Notes: generated by a model not told the origin, from the sequence alone. Positions 15,963-26,024 are shown, numbered from the stretch's first letter. The stretch: DNA of 39,064 nucleotides from Candidatus Gastranaerophilales bacterium (GCA_944323325.1 CALUSF010000003.1:1-39064); one strand, 5' to 3'. Made by a program: numbers and translations.

Positions 15963-17135
15963 TTATTTACGTAAGAAATCCGGAATCTGGATTTCAGAGA
16001 ATGAAGACATTGTAGGAGCCTTCGGCTGCTGAGTATTATTAAACGCTCCGGAGAAAAAGTCCGCTGCACTTATCGAACGGCTTTCAACTTTTTCTTCAAT
16101 CGGCATTTGAGATTTAAGCTCAAAACCTGTTGCAATAACAGTGATTTGAATTTCACCCTGAATATTATCGTCAACAACAGCACCGATAATAACCCTTGCA
16201 TCATCAAGTACCGCATCATTAATAATATTTGTAGCATCTGTTACTTCATGCAATGTCATATCAGGACCGCCCGTTATATTAACAATAACGCCCGATGCAC
16301 CGTTAATCGAAGTTTCCAGTAATTGCGAATTAATAGCAATTTTTGCAGCTTCAATAGCTCTGCCTTCGCCTGTACCTCTTCCGATACCCATAAGAGCAGA
16401 TCCTGATGCAGCCATTACACTCTTAACGTCCGCAAAGTCTACGTTTATCAAGCCCGGAATAGTAATTATATCTGAAATACCTTGAACACCTCTTAAGAGA
16501 ACTTCATCAACAACAATAAAAGACTCTTGAAGAGAAACACGTCTGTCTACTACATCTAATAATTTATCATTAGGAATAACAATCAGAGCATCAACAGATT
16601 CTCTGAGCTTTTCCAAACCCTGTTGAGCCTGATTAGCTCTTCTCTTTCCTTCAAAAGAGAATGGCTTTGTTACAACACCGATAGTTAAAATTCCTAAGTC
16701 TTTAGCAATTTTTGCAACAACAGGTGCCGCGCCCGTGCCGGTACCGCCGCCCATGCCGGCAGTTACGAACACCATATCCGCGCCTTCAATAGCACTTGTA
16801 ATTTCCTGTTGCGCTTCTTCCGCAGCCTTTTCGCCAACCTGAGGTTCTCCGCCGGCACCAAGACCGTTAGTAAGTTTTGCACCTAACTGTATCTTATTTT
16901 TGCAGGCAGAATAATTTAAAACCTGCAAATCTGTATTCATTAACCAGAATTCAACACCTGTCAAACCTGATTTAATCATTCTGTTAACTGCGTTTCCGCC
17001 GCCGCCGCCGACACCGATTACTTTTATCTTAGCAGGATTAATCCCCGGTGCAGCAGGAATTTGATTCATACTATCCGATGATTGAATATTTTCAACATCT
17101 TTTCTTCCAAAAATATCAGGTCCTAAGTTGTCCAC
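15963..17135 (-). CDS. ftsZ: Cell division protein FtsZ
   Basis: 390 residues, tubulin-like GTPase that polymerises into the division ring. The GTP-binding glycine motifs [13 protein letters not shown] (41-53) and [10 protein letters not shown] (129-138) are intact. The C-terminal conserved peptide IPDFLRK (384-390), which binds membrane anchors, is present. The start is GTG at 17135, with AGAGGAATAATT in front. It stands alone: no ftsA, ftsQ or mur gene is adjacent. A strong promoter lies 45 bases before the start and a terminator follows. Confidence 0.97.
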   Translation of the reverse strand: MDNLGPDIFGRKDVENIQSSDSMNQIPAAPGINPAKIKVIGVGGGGGNAVNRMIKSGLTGVEFWLMNTDLQVLNYSACKNKIQLGAKLTNGLGAGGEPQVGEKAAEEAQQEITSAIEGADMVFVTAGMGGGTGTGAAPVVAKIAKDLGILTIGVVTKPFSFEGKRRANQAQQGLEKLRESVDALIVIPNDKLLDVVDRRVSLQESFIVVDEVLLRGVQGISDIITIPGLINVDFADVKSVMAASGSALMGIGRGTGEGRAIEAAKIAINSQLLETSINGASGVIVNITGGPDMTLHEVTDATNIINDAVLDDARVIIGAVVDDNIQGEIQITVIATGFELKSQMPIEEKVESRSISAADFFSGAFNNTQQPKAPTMSSFSEIQIPDFLRK

Positions 17136-17185
17136 AATTATTCCTCTTTTTTTAATCTTCTGTACTATACCACTACTATATTAAC

Positions 17186-17214
17186 ATACTATTTTAAATA
17201 GAGACAAATGTAAA
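17186..17214 (-). promoter_or_regulatory. ftsZ promoter
   Basis: On the minus strand TTTACA (17214-17209), a 17-base spacer and TAGTAT (17191-17186). The transcript would start near 17179. Confidence 0.6.
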
Positions 17215-17458
17215 GTTCTAAAGCGCAAAGTTAATATATCTTTACATACAAAAAGCATGCAGCGGCAAGGCTTTGAGCCCTTTTCTGTAAAGAATTGTAA
17301 CAATACCGAATAAAACCCTAAAGTTTTTCAAAAATATGCCGTTAACCTAAATGTAAGCAAAAAGAAAGCAAAACAAAAAGTGCATAAAAAAGGGGTTAGT
17401 AGTTTTAACCGACAGAATAAATTACATTTACCCCTAGCTGTTGATTAAGAGGTATGTG
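17215..17458. other. Intergenic tract between ftsZ and the small gene pair
   Basis: These bases are A/T-rich and hold no gene. A GGC-GCC hairpin lies around 17272-17282, and GGTTA/TAACC repeats lie at about 17395-17410. The promoter of the plus-strand pair must be here, but I cannot fix it. Confidence 0.4.
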
Positions 17459-17632
17459 ATGGACGAACATGAAACACTAATTGAGTACTCGGAGATGACA
17501 ACATTTGATTTTAATTCAAAGGAGTATCAGGAAATAAGACGGGATTATATTAAATGCAGGGATACGTTATCAAATTTTATGCTGATTATATCGGATTTCT
17601 TAAACAGATTTAGATTAGCAAAAAATTATTAA
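17459..17632 (+). CDS. Small acidic protein, unknown
   Basis: 57 residues from the ATG at 17459, with AAGAGG seven bases ahead; a TTG start 18 bases upstream is less likely. The N-terminal half is acidic (DEHETLIEYSEM) and the C-terminal half is a hydrophobic helix (SNFMLIISDFLNRF). It is followed after nine bases by another small gene with AAGGAG, so they form an operon. I do not recognise the family. Two-gene units of small helical proteins can be regulators or secretion partners, but nothing here decides it. Confidence 0.65.
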   Translation: MDEHETLIEYSEMTTFDFNSKEYQEIRRDYIKCRDTLSNFMLIISDFLNRFRLAKNY

Positions 17633-17641
17633 GGAGCACAA

Positions 17642-17929
17642 ATGAATAAAAGTGAATATCAAAAGAATTGTTTTTCGCCCAATTGGGTTGAGATAGATTT
17701 GGACGAAGCTGCAAGGCGAACGGCAAAGGAGGTTAATAGTGAAAATTATGACCTTAAGGCTTGTCCGCATGACGAAAAGGAGGAACGCCTAGAGAGCAAA
17801 CGACGTAAAGACCTAAATACTTTATTAAAAGAACTGGATGAAATCAAACAAAGCATTGAAAAAGCTGCGGAAAAGCAGCACAGATTGGCAAACCTTATGA
17901 GTTTTTATACCGGTGAATTTGCAAAATAA
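17642..17929 (+). CDS. Small charged coiled-coil protein, unknown
   Basis: 95 residues with AAGGAG ahead of the ATG. Residues about 45-85 are a long charged helix with coiled-coil character (LLKELDEIKQSIEKAAEK). Two cysteines lie at 10 and 41. There is no signal or membrane segment. It is second in a two-gene unit that ends in a clear terminator. Function is unknown. Confidence 0.7.
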   Translation: MNKSEYQKNCFSPNWVEIDLDEAARRTAKEVNSENYDLKACPHDEKEERLESKRRKDLNTLLKELDEIKQSIEKAAEKQHRLANLMSFYTGEFAK

Positions 17930-17954
17930 AACATAAGATGTCAAGAAATTATAG

Positions 17955-17987
17955 AAAAAGGCGGTAGTTATGAGATACCGCCTTTTT
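17955..17987. terminator. Bidirectional terminator
   Basis: AAAAAGGCGGTA (17955-17966) pairs with TACCGCCTTTTT (17976-17987). It separates the small plus-strand pair from the converging pseudopilin operon. Confidence 0.88.
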
Positions 17988-18005
17988 AGTATAAAGAAGA
18001 GAATA

Positions 18006-18890
18006 TCATTTTACATATTTATCAACAACCAAACTGCAAGAATCATAATCTTCAGGCGCACATTTGTATTCTTCCGTATTCACCGGAGGCAAATTATCCA
18101 TCGGAATCTCAAAGTTTTCTAACAAAACACTGTCACTGCCTATTATTTCTCTTACAAGATCATTACAGGAATAAACCTCACCAGTATTACAAATCTCTTC
18201 AACTTTGATATTTTTATCGGAATAAAATCCCCAAGCCTCACTTTTTGACGCATAATATGGCTGTGAAAATTTCGTATAAACAGTTTCCAGATCATCATCA
18301 TAATAAACAACTCTTGTAAGCATATATTTTCTGTCAAACTCCGGTGCTCCTACCGGCATAACTCTGCCTGACGGAAGCAGAGCAAATGCAAAGATATCAG
18401 GGTCCTGAGCTTTAGGAGCTTTTGCATCATCACTTTCCGGAACATATAAAGCGGAATTCGGTTTCTTCTCTCCGTTCGTATCGACAAAAACAAGATAAAA
18501 CTCTACGGAGTTTTCATCACCCAATCGGTCGGAAATATAAAAACGCATACCGTTTGTTGAAATAAACTGAATATTTTTATCAGGAAAATTATCAGCTTTT
18601 GGGCTCGTAAGGTTTGAAGAGGAACAATTAACCGTTTCCGCATTTATATATTCAACAAGAGTTTCGCATAACAACTTTGCCCCCGCGCCGGAATCACCTA
18701 TAAAATAGTCGTTGCCGTCCGCAGTTACGTTATAATACGCCCTGTCAAGAGAATGAAAAAGATTTGAATATATATAACGGATGGCTTTGTCTTGAGGTTT
18801 TACTATAATCAACGCACTTGCACTTATAATACCTATAATTGCCAGACAAAGCAAAGTTTCTGCTAACGTAAATCCTTCTTTTTTCATCAT
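18006..18890 (-). CDS. Type IV prepilin/pseudopilin-like protein (gene 5 of operon)
   Basis: 294 residues. The class III signal is MMKKEG then FTLAE, with Gly at -1, Phe at +1 and Glu at +5, followed by a hydrophobic helix to about residue 28. A prepilin peptidase should cleave and methylate it. The exported part has the loop VDTNGEKKPN and then DIFAFALLPSGRVMP, a pattern shared with the next gene and typical of metal-binding loops in pseudopilins. Several cysteines may form disulfides. It is the last gene of the five-gene operon, with GGCGGA before the start. Confidence 0.85.
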   Translation of the reverse strand: MMKKEGFTLAETLLCLAIIGIISASALIIVKPQDKAIRYIYSNLFHSLDRAYYNVTADGNDYFIGDSGAGAKLLCETLVEYINAETVNCSSSNLTSPKADNFPDKNIQFISTNGMRFYISDRLGDENSVEFYLVFVDTNGEKKPNSALYVPESDDAKAPKAQDPDIFAFALLPSGRVMPVGAPEFDRKYMLTRVVYYDDDLETVYTKFSQPYYASKSEAWGFYSDKNIKVEEICNTGEVYSCNDLVREIIGSDSVLLENFEIPMDNLPPVNTEEYKCAPEDYDSCSLVVDKYVK

Positions 18891-18905
18891 TTTATATCCG
18901 CCGTC

Positions 18906-19523
18906 CTAATTAGAATCCTTCGTTATATCGGAAGTCTCCATATACTCACGTTCTTTTTCTCCGTCCAAACGAATTTTTCCGTCCTGCCGTACCAGAATAG
19001 TAAATCTATCCGGCTTCTCGCAGGTATCTTTATCATAAAAGCAGTTGTTTCCCTTTTTCCCGTTAGTATCTATATATATTGAATAGTATTCAGAATCACT
19101 GCTAAAATCTGTTATCGGCAAAATCCAAACCATCCCGTCCGCCGTCGTAAATTGCCCATCCGGTAATTGCCCGTCTTTAAAAGTCTTATCAGAGCAATTA
19201 GTATCTGATTTTAAATTCAACTTTTCCGCAAAAAGTTCACAAAATTTTGTATTACCCTGATACTCCTTTCCTTTGTATGTAATTAAATCAGTATTTCCGA
19301 AGTACTGGCTGCCTTCGGCTTTCTCCGGATAAAAATCCTCATCATTTACCAATTCAGCCACACTACGTCCTGTAAGAGAATATGCTTTTTTAAACATTAA
19401 CAATTCCTGATTCGGTTTTGCATTTTTTAAGACGCTAAGCATTACAACACTTACAAAACTGATTATTCCGATAGTAACAAGCATTTCAGCCAAAGTAAAC
19501 CCGTTTCTTTTAACATTTTTCAT
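18906..19523 (-). CDS. Type IV prepilin/pseudopilin-like protein (gene 4 of operon)
   Basis: 205 residues. I prefer the ATG at 19523, nine bases after GAGG, giving the leader MKNVKRNG then FTLAE. An ATG at 19547, overlapping the upstream stop (ATGGTAA), would add eight residues. A hydrophobic helix follows to about residue 31. The exported domain has the DTNGKKGNN loop and a FTILVRQDGKIRLDG end, as in gene 5. It is probably a minor pilin or pseudopilin at the envelope. Confidence 0.85.
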   Translation of the reverse strand: MKNVKRNGFTLAEMLVTIGIISFVSVVMLSVLKNAKPNQELLMFKKAYSLTGRSVAELVNDEDFYPEKAEGSQYFGNTDLITYKGKEYQGNTKFCELFAEKLNLKSDTNCSDKTFKDGQLPDGQFTTADGMVWILPITDFSSDSEYYSIYIDTNGKKGNNCFYDKDTCEKPDRFTILVRQDGKIRLDGEKEREYMETSDITKDSN

Positions 19524-19540
19524 ATTTTTTATCCTCATTT

Positions 19541-21361
19541 TTACCATACTATTACTACACCCCCGCCTTGTCCTTTTGTTGCAGGAATATTACTTACAAA
19601 TGTGCTGTCATTTGTACAATTGCGATTAAAATTAAAATTCTCGCTTTTATTATACTTGCTGCTGCCCCTATACCCGTTATTTAAAGTATAATTATATGTG
19701 CCATGCGGCTCCGTGCATTTATCAATTATTCCGCTTCCGTTTCCTCCCGCTCCGATGTTCATTGCCGGCACTTTATATTTCAACCAAAACATATTTGTAT
19801 TATATTTTGATCCCTCACCGGATTCGGGCAAAGTTTTGAACATATCAGGTATTGATGATAAATATTGAACAAGATGATAGGATTTTTTGTTAACACTGCT
19901 CAACTTGTAACTGCCGCCGTTAACGGAATTGTGGTAATCACCGCAAACAATTGACGTACTTAAATCTTCTTCCGGCTCAACTCCGAATTGTGCGGGAGAC
20001 CCTCCATGCGATATTTTGATGCGGCAATTGTTATCCTCATCACCACTCAATCCGTAACTGTATACGGTCTTGTAATCTCCGGCACCGCCGCCATGGCCCG
20101 TATAATGCTCTTTGATATTTATATTAGTAGATATAGAAATATAAGGCTTTATTTCATTACATGAAATCGCCAGTTGACTTGTCGCACTTTCTCCCGCAGC
20201 GCCCGGCAGTTCATTTATAGATGATGTATACACTTGAAGAGCAGCAGCTTCTCCGCCTGTTGACGGCGCAGTATGGGTAACAATTCCGTCTGGAGTTTTT
20301 ATAGCCGCCAGATATTCCACATCCGCACCGCTCTTACCTGCATATATACCGGTGTCGGAAACACCCTCGGGAATCGCATACGTACCCGCGGATTGCGTGG
20401 TTGCAACAGTTGATGCTTGTTGAAAAGATGCTTCACTGCACCCTGCAGCAGGGCACCGGCCTTTTAAATAATCTTTTGTTAGTAAACCGGACAAATATGA
20501 TTCAAAGCTCTGATTTGGCTTACCCTCACCAATATCAAACGATACATCTATATACCCGCCTTTGCCTCCGGAACCGCCTTTTATCGTACGGCTTTCACTT
20601 GCAATAACAATACCTTCCCCCCAGCCTTGTGAAGCACAATAATTACTTAACTCATTTGTTAAAAAATCATTTTGCATACTGTTTTCATATTTGCTTGCAT
20701 ACTCCGCCACCATTTTTGAAGCCTCCGCAAGCTTAATATTTGCACTCTCCAGAGCTTTTATCTGCGTTTTATTACTTTCAAAAAACTTTTTATCACTGCG
20801 TAAAGCTGATATCTGCTTATTATTAGCAGAAATTTGATTCACAATACCGCGGCAATTAAAATTACCCGGAGAAAAACGGCTGTATTTAAGACTTTGTCCG
20901 GCCTGTGCGTTCGGAGCATATTGGCATAACTTTACCCGCAGCCCCGAAAAATATTTTTTTAATTCCACATCAGAAGGCCGTTGATACGCCTTTCCGCTAA
21001 AACCGCCCGATATATGGTATTGTCCGGATATAGATTCTTCGGAATCTTCAACTTTATAGTATTCATGACCGCCGGCACCCGCGCCTATTAAATCAATCTT
21101 AAAAACAGTCGCGCTTGCCGGAATTTTAAACTTACATTCCGCAACATTATTTGAACTTACCATTGAATAAGAGTTATAATATTCCTCCGTAAAATTTGTT
21201 CCGTTGCTGTAACATCTGTACATTCCATGTGAAATTTTAGAAGGTATTGCACGACTTTTTCGAGTAATGAACGGAACTGATGCCGCCAGTATAAGAGAAC
21301 ATATTAAAAAAATTAACATTACTTCTACGAGTGAAAAACCTCTATTTAGCATTTGTTTCAT
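19541..21361 (-). CDS. Large pseudopilin with glycine-rich adhesin-like domain (gene 3)
   Basis: 606 residues, GAGGAAG before the start. The leader MKQMLNRG is followed by FSLVE and a hydrophobic helix. After HGMYRC (45-50) comes IDLIGAGAGG (89-98), the start of a glycine-rich domain. It is interrupted by a helical coiled-coil stretch (about 176-235), resumes with GGSGGKGGYIDVSF and GGGAGDY, and ends GQGGGVVIVW. This start and end resemble glycine-rich domains of phage tail adhesins. I infer a pilus-tip or surface adhesin. It is paralogous to gene 1 and starts 13 bases after gene 2. Confidence 0.85.
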   Translation of the reverse strand: MKQMLNRGFSLVEVMLIFLICSLILAASVPFITRKSRAIPSKISHGMYRCYSNGTNFTEEYYNSYSMVSSNNVAECKFKIPASATVFKIDLIGAGAGGHEYYKVEDSEESISGQYHISGGFSGKAYQRPSDVELKKYFSGLRVKLCQYAPNAQAGQSLKYSRFSPGNFNCRGIVNQISANNKQISALRSDKKFFESNKTQIKALESANIKLAEASKMVAEYASKYENSMQNDFLTNELSNYCASQGWGEGIVIASESRTIKGGSGGKGGYIDVSFDIGEGKPNQSFESYLSGLLTKDYLKGRCPAAGCSEASFQQASTVATTQSAGTYAIPEGVSDTGIYAGKSGADVEYLAAIKTPDGIVTHTAPSTGGEAAALQVYTSSINELPGAAGESATSQLAISCNEIKPYISISTNINIKEHYTGHGGGAGDYKTVYSYGLSGDEDNNCRIKISHGGSPAQFGVEPEEDLSTSIVCGDYHNSVNGGSYKLSSVNKKSYHLVQYLSSIPDMFKTLPESGEGSKYNTNMFWLKYKVPAMNIGAGGNGSGIIDKCTEPHGTYNYTLNNGYRGSSKYNKSENFNFNRNCTNDSTFVSNIPATKGQGGGVVIVW

Positions 21362-21374
21362 ATATTGCTTCCTC

Positions 21375-21809
21375 TTACCAACTTATATAAACTAAACCGT
21401 TTTGACAATTTGAAATGTTCTCATCGGGCGCACTAAGCCTCATATACGATTCAAAATCGCTATACGTTAAATTCCAATTGAGCAAAAATTCTTCGCCTGT
21501 TTCCGTACTGTAAAATCTCGGAGGATTTGAAAGCGCATTAATATAAAAACTGTTGTTTATATTCGGTTCATAATGTGAATAAGCGCTATTATAATTGTAA
21601 TTCGCAGCTTTTATACTAAAAAATGCAACACCCGACGGAGGTTTAAAATAGCACTGCGACTCACAGCATTTAAATGAACCGTGTATATATGAAACTCTTT
21701 CCGCCTTTGGTTTTGTCGTTATAATTTTTGCAGTTGCCGCAAAAAATATTGACAAAATGCCCATTGCCACTAAAGCCTCTATTAACGAAAACCCCCGTTT
21801 CTTTACCAT
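21375..21809 (-). CDS. Short pseudopilin paralog lacking the glycine-rich part (gene 2)
   Basis: 144 residues from the ATG at 21809, which gives the leader MVKKRG then FSLIE; longer in-frame starts would bury the prepilin signal. The ATG overlaps the TAA of gene 1 by seven bases, so translation is coupled. It has the same layout as genes 1 and 3 (HG-x3-C after the helix, PSGVAFFSIKAAN where they have the glycine-rich start, and a VYISW end) but lacks the glycine-rich domain. It may be a spacer pilin or a shrunken duplicate. Confidence 0.8.
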   Translation of the reverse strand: MVKKRGFSLIEALVAMGILSIFFAATAKIITTKPKAERVSYIHGSFKCCESQCYFKPPSGVAFFSIKAANYNYNSAYSHYEPNINNSFYINALSNPPRFYSTETGEEFLLNWNLTYSDFESYMRLSAPDENISNCQNGLVYISW

Positions 21810-23311
21810 GCTATAATTACCGCTCCGCTGCTTCCTTTGGTACCTTTGCAATAATAACGATTCCCTGATACAGTCGGTTCCTTTCCGTCTAAACATTTAA
21901 GATTACCGGCTTCTATATATGCAAAATCTTCCGTATACGTAGTCGTAGGATTATAACTGTCATATATCTTAATCGTATTTTTAATACCGTCATCACCACC
22001 CAGTTTATATATTAAGGGATAACTGCCTGAGCCGTTACTGCCGGGATTTAAACCAAGTTTATTAATTTTGCTCTTTAAACCTGTTGCAGCTTCCTTACTA
22101 TCAGAGGCTTTTACAAATACACTGTCGTGTAAACTCTGCGGAAACGGTAAATCATCACTCCCGCTTATTAAAACATTTTGATACCCAAAACTTCCGGAAT
22201 GTCCTGAAGAAGCACTCATAATTGTTTTTTTCTGTTTTATACCGCCGGTGGTTATAATAGCCTGAACAGTGGATTTCTGCGGATACATTTTTGCCGGTGT
22301 TAAAAACAAATAACCTTCGTAACCGCCAATAGCTCTGTCGTATATTTCCATTTTAGTTTCTCCGGCAACGCCCTTGGTACCGTAATAAATATTTGCAGAA
22401 AGCCCCTTGTATTCATAATTAAATACATTCGGGGCTAAAAGAGTAATATGTCCGTCAGTCGCTTCCTCATCATATTTATTAAAAGTTGTCTTCGTATTAC
22501 TTTCTATATTAACTTCGCTGCCTGTTATACTATAAGCAGCATTACTCCCATCTGTTCCCGGAACCAGATAATTGTAATCTTTTACTGCATTTGTACCGTC
22601 AGACGATGCCGAAGCTTTTAAAGAATTATTTCCGGCCGTTAGCTTTACATAATTAGAACTAACAATTTTGCTTATACTATCTCCGACCCTTAAAGGAAAT
22701 TCTGCATCCAAACGAATACCATATCCGGAGTTTCCGCCGTTTTCACACTTATATTCCGTACAAGAGCTCGGACAATTCGGCATATAAGTACAATTATTGC
22801 ATTCACTCCCTGTTATTGTTTGAAAATAAGTACATAAAGAGCTTCCGCCGCTTCCGATCGGTGAGTCTAAACGATATTTTATATATCGTGTTCCCCAGTT
22901 ATCCCTGATAAAATCCGGAGCAGCCTGCATATCATCATAAAAATCATCCGGTGAAATCTTACCTGTAATCGTCTTTGTTGCATCATAATAATAAGGAACT
23001 TGATTAAGTCCGCCGCCATCACCGCCTGCACCAATAACTGTTACTTTATAATTATTTGCCTTTGGTAAAGTTACCGAACACATTGTACCGCCCATAATCG
23101 AATCCTTACCGTCTTTGTTGTCCTTATTATCCATGGTATATAAATGTAAATTGCCATCTCCATCATAAAAGCACTCTATAAGACCATGGGCTGTAATAAC
23201 TTTCTCAACCTTTACTTTAGACGGATACATTAGAGGAACTAAAGCTGCTGAAATTATGGTCATTACAAGCAAAGTTATTAAAATTTCCGCTAAAGTAAAG
23301 CCGTACCGCAT
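21803..23311 (-). CDS. Large pseudopilin with glycine-rich adhesin-like domain (gene 1)
   Basis: 502 residues. The leader is only MRYG, followed by FTLAE and a hydrophobic helix to about residue 28. HGLIEC (42-47) and VTVIGAGGDGGG (90-101) open the glycine-rich domain, which ends GSSGAVIIAW. A cluster of six cysteines at about 155-190 suggests a disulfide-bonded knot. It is first in the operon. GAGGG precedes the ATG, and a 28-bp palindrome stands 26 bases upstream. It is likely a processed surface or pilus-tip protein. Confidence 0.85.
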   Translation of the reverse strand: MRYGFTLAEILITLLVMTIISAALVPLMYPSKVKVEKVITAHGLIECFYDGDGNLHLYTMDNKDNKDGKDSIMGGTMCSVTLPKANNYKVTVIGAGGDGGGLNQVPYYYDATKTITGKISPDDFYDDMQAAPDFIRDNWGTRYIKYRLDSPIGSGGSSLCTYFQTITGSECNNCTYMPNCPSSCTEYKCENGGNSGYGIRLDAEFPLRVGDSISKIVSSNYVKLTAGNNSLKASASSDGTNAVKDYNYLVPGTDGSNAAYSITGSEVNIESNTKTTFNKYDEEATDGHITLLAPNVFNYEYKGLSANIYYGTKGVAGETKMEIYDRAIGGYEGYLFLTPAKMYPQKSTVQAIITTGGIKQKKTIMSASSGHSGSFGYQNVLISGSDDLPFPQSLHDSVFVKASDSKEAATGLKSKINKLGLNPGSNGSGSYPLIYKLGGDDGIKNTIKIYDSYNPTTTYTEDFAYIEAGNLKCLDGKEPTVSGNRYYCKGTKGSSGAVIIAW

Positions 23312-23336
23312 ACTTCCCTCTTATAATTTATATAAT

Positions 23337-23364
23337 ATGTAACACAATACCTATTGTGTTACAT
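23337..23364. repeat. 28-bp dif-like palindrome, copy 1
   Basis: Arms ATGTAACACAA and TTGTGTTACAT are perfect inverted 11-mers around a 6-base centre, TACCTA. The 11-6-11 layout is that of Xer recombination sites, and the right arm resembles XerD arms. It also lies in the promoter region of the pseudopilin operon, so an operator is equally possible. Confidence 0.55.
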
Positions 23365-23523
23365 TATTACTATAATACTATACATTACTGGATTTGTGAA
23401 TACTTATTTTTTAGGAAACTGCTAATTTTTTTAATTTTGATAGAAATAAATGCATGCTGTAATAACCGATTTTAGGGAGTTTTGACAAAGCATCTTTCTA
23501 TAAGCCAGTAGTACAGTCTTTAA

Positions 23524-23573
23524 GGCGGATTGAGCAAAATACATCTCACTTGTAGTCTGACTTAGGAGCCGTC
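23524..23573. repeat. 50-bp stem-loop, member 4
   Basis: GGCGG pairs with CCGTC (one G-U) over exactly 50 bases, followed by TCTACGTGCGTAGCAC at 23580. It is the most diverged of four related stem-loops in the window. Confidence 0.45.
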
Positions 23574-23595
23574 CCAATGTCTACGTGCGTAGCAC

Positions 23596-23623
23596 ATGTA
23601 ACATAATAGGTATTGTGTTACAT
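23596..23623. repeat. 28-bp dif-like palindrome, copy 2
   Basis: ATGTAACATAA and TTGTGTTACAT surround TAGGTA. It has the same orientation as copy 1, 259 bases away, and the same right flank, TATTAC. Confidence 0.55.
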
Positions 23624-23729
23624 TATTACCCAGTATAATAGGCAAAGATTGTATTATTTGTATTTTTTAATTTATTCGTTGTTTTTGCATTACTATTTGT
23701 GGTAAATGGATAAAGATAGTCGTAAAAGA

Positions 23730-23779
23730 GGGCGGCCGGGAATAACAATACAATCTAGTATTATTTACCCTTGCCGCCC
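23730..23779. repeat. 50-bp stem-loop, member 1
   Basis: GGGCGGC and GCCGCCC, a perfect 7-bp stem closing 36 bases, preceded by AAGA and followed by GACAAAATATC. An inner GGG...CCC pairing is possible. Confidence 0.6.
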
Positions 23780-23908
23780 GACAAAATATCTACGTGCGTA
23801 GCACTGCTCCTGTGAAATCAAAGATTTCTACGTCGCAATCGTTAAGTTTCGCCCTCAGTTCACCGGCTCACCGCCGCTGAATTCGGGCTTCACCCCGGCT
23901 GTCGCATT

Positions 23909-25561
<1,653 letters not shown>

Positions 25562-25592
25562 TTATGTCTCCTTTTCTATTTGATTTTAAGAA

Positions 25593-25624
25593 AGTGAATA
25601 GTGAATAGTGAGTAGTGAATAGAT
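25593..25624. repeat. Left inverted heptad repeat of the cassette
   Basis: Heptads AGTGAAT, AGTGAAT, AGTGAGT and AGTGAAT, then AGAT. Confidence 0.8.
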
Positions 25625-25626
25625 TT

Positions 25627-25983
25627 TTATAATTTATTTTTTAAATGTTTTTTTAATCCTGAAAGCATTCTGCCAATATTATCTATTTTGTCAATTATTA
25701 GCTGAGCTTTAGTAATTTCATAATATCCTAACTGAACAGAAATTAATAACTGTGTTTCGATTTCCGCTAACGAGCCGCAAGCAATATCAATAAACCTCAA
25801 ATTTTCTTTATCGGAATTTCTAGCACACCCTTCTGCTATATTAGAAGGCACTGAAACTGCAGCTCGCCGAATTTGATTTATCAGTCCGAATTTTTCTGTA
25901 TCAGGAAACTTTTGAGTCATTTTATAAATATCAATGACTAATTCCATTGATTTTTTCCAAACTTCTAAATCCTTATGGTTCAT
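25627..25983 (-). CDS. Four-helix-bundle protein (S23/IVP family)
   Basis: 118 residues, the usual length. Family hallmarks are present: HKDLEVWKKSMEL at the start, then QIRRAAVSVPSNIAEG (37-52) and IACGSLAEIETQL. The family is known from ORFs in 23S rRNA intervening sequences and includes the Avd proteins of diversity-generating retroelements, but most members are orphans without a known job. No reverse transcriptase, variable repeat or rRNA is nearby. There is no clear ribosome site, because the inverted repeat abuts the ATG. Translation may depend on the groES-groL message. Confidence 0.92.
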   Translation of the reverse strand: MNHKDLEVWKKSMELVIDIYKMTQKFPDTEKFGLINQIRRAAVSVPSNIAEGCARNSDKENLRFIDIACGSLAEIETQLLISVQLGYYEITKAQLIIDKIDNIGRMLSGLKKHLKNKL

Positions 25984-25986
25984 AAT

Positions 25987-26018
25987 ATCTATTCACTAGT
26001 CACTAATCACTATTCACT
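25987..26018. repeat. Right inverted heptad repeat of the cassette
   Basis: On the minus strand: AGTGAAT, AGTGATT, AGTGACT and AGTGAAT, then AGAT. It pairs with 25593-25624 with two mismatches. Confidence 0.8.
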
Positions 26019-26024
26019 AAATTT

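Larger units (their letters stand above)
23312..23908. other. Non-coding tract with palindromes and stem-loops
   Basis: No gene is seen in about 600 bases between the pseudopilin operon and groL. The tract holds two 28-bp dif-like palindromes (23337-23364, 23596-23623), two 50-bp stem-loops (23524-23573, 23730-23779), each followed by TCTACGTGCGTAGCAC, and a more GC-rich block at about 23830-23905 with repeated small hairpins downstream of groL. Confidence 0.6.
25593..26018 (-). mobile_element. Inverted-repeat cassette carrying a four-helix-bundle ORF, inside groESL
   Basis: Two 32-bp inverted repeats (25593-25624 and 25987-26018) bound a single ORF. Each reads as four heptads, AGTGANT-like, plus AGAT; they differ at two positions. 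Only two bases separate the left repeat from the stop codon and three separate the ATG from the right repeat. The unit interrupts the groES-groL spacer in the same direction as the operon. No transposase is present. I infer a mobilisable or formerly mobile unit. Confidence 0.65.

Noticed and set aside
21810-21896. Extended N-terminus for the short pseudopilin
   Set aside because: It would place 29 charged residues ahead of the prepilin signal and overlaps the upstream coding sequence.
25627-25983. Diversity-generating retroelement suggested by the Avd-like protein
   Set aside because: No reverse transcriptase, template repeat or variable repeat is present in the window.
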